Source: Alphaproteobacteria bacterium (lineage in GTDB: Bacteria; Pseudomonadota; Alphaproteobacteria; Thalassobaculales; Thalassobaculaceae). From it: DNA of 22,445 nt. The notes below the pieces were generated by a model, which was not told where the DNA came from, did not search any database, and saw only the letters and a program-made list of their open reading frames with translations. Positions within the stretch are counted from its first letter, which is position 1. Each line of letters starts with the position of its first letter. The translations under genes were made by a program, and so were the position numbers. The stretch lies in contig JAPKDN010000005.1 of the NCBI GenBank assembly GCA_028822575.1, positions 1 to 22,445 of the forward strand, given 5' to 3'. Below, piece after piece: positions 22,385 to 22,445 of the stretch.

Positions 22385-22445
22385 TATCACGTCCTTCTTC
22401 AACAATCCGTCCATCTCGATGTTCTCAAGTTGCGGTTCCTTTAAC
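22385..22445 (-). other. Short open frame running off the window edge
   Basis: In the same minus-strand frame, 20 codons ending EPQLENIEMDGLLKKDVI and a TAG at 22384-22382 are open to the window edge. They could be the C-terminus of a gene that lies beyond the window, or an older part of the transposase remnant. The stretch is too short to decide. Confidence 0.2.

Noticed and set aside
21998..22444. A 148-codon plus-strand open frame at the right end
   Set aside because: It begins inside the DUF2333 gene, has no motif, and the opposite strand shows the transposase-like coiled coil instead.

Overview
The window looks like chromosomal DNA of a GC-rich alphaproteobacterium, probably of the Rhodospirillales type. 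The grounds are gene style and family content (DUF2333, TVP38/TMEM64, LLM flavin oxidoreductase, CaiB/BaiF CoA-transferase, SMP-30, PuuE-like deacetylase); no rRNA or other phylogenetic marker is present to fix the taxon. I see no rRNA, tRNA, CRISPR array, phage genes or intact insertion sequence.

Layout, left to right. (1) 1-1280: the 3' end of an unrecognised gene, translationally coupled to a TPR-repeat protein. (2) 1508-2965: an N-acyl-D-amino-acid deacylase with all expected metal ligands. (3) 3056-3180: a REPIN-like inverted repeat between convergent genes. (4) 6367-3212, minus strand: a compact four-gene operon for a succinate dehydrogenase/fumarate reductase-like complex in the order iron-sulphur subunit, two small membrane anchors, flavoprotein. 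Each junction overlaps or nearly does. The flavoprotein lacks the histidine that normally binds FAD covalently. (5) 6546-7962: a TauD/TfdA-type dioxygenase followed closely by greB. (6) 11248-8021, minus strand: SMP-30 lactonase, LLM flavin monooxygenase and mandelate racemase-type enolase-superfamily enzyme. (7) 11478-14717, plus strand: a second, divergent SMP-30 lactonase, then an HMG-CoA-lyase-family enzyme and a family III CoA-transferase. (8) 17043-14815, minus strand: the two halves of a split ThDP decarboxylase resembling sulfopyruvate decarboxylase ComD/ComE, followed by an Ldh_2-family 2-hydroxyacid dehydrogenase, the family to which sulfolactate dehydrogenase ComC belongs. (9) 17300-19889, plus strand: two tandem PuuE-like polysaccharide-deacetylase-family hydrolases and an FMN-binding PPOX-family protein. 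(10) 19964-22062: a TVP38/TMEM64 membrane protein and a DUF2333 protein. (11) 22148-22381, minus strand: a decayed fragment that looks like an IS3-type transposase OrfA.

The centre of the window is a bank of small catabolic operons for organic acids: lactone opening, acid dehydration, CoA activation, retro-aldol/Claisen cleavage, ThDP decarboxylation and 2-hydroxyacid oxidation. No transporter or transcription factor is visible among them. The operon most worth testing is the ComD/ComE/Ldh_2 set with the divergent deacetylase pair; its substrate cannot be read from the sequence. The unusual SdhBCDA-like operon is the second candidate.
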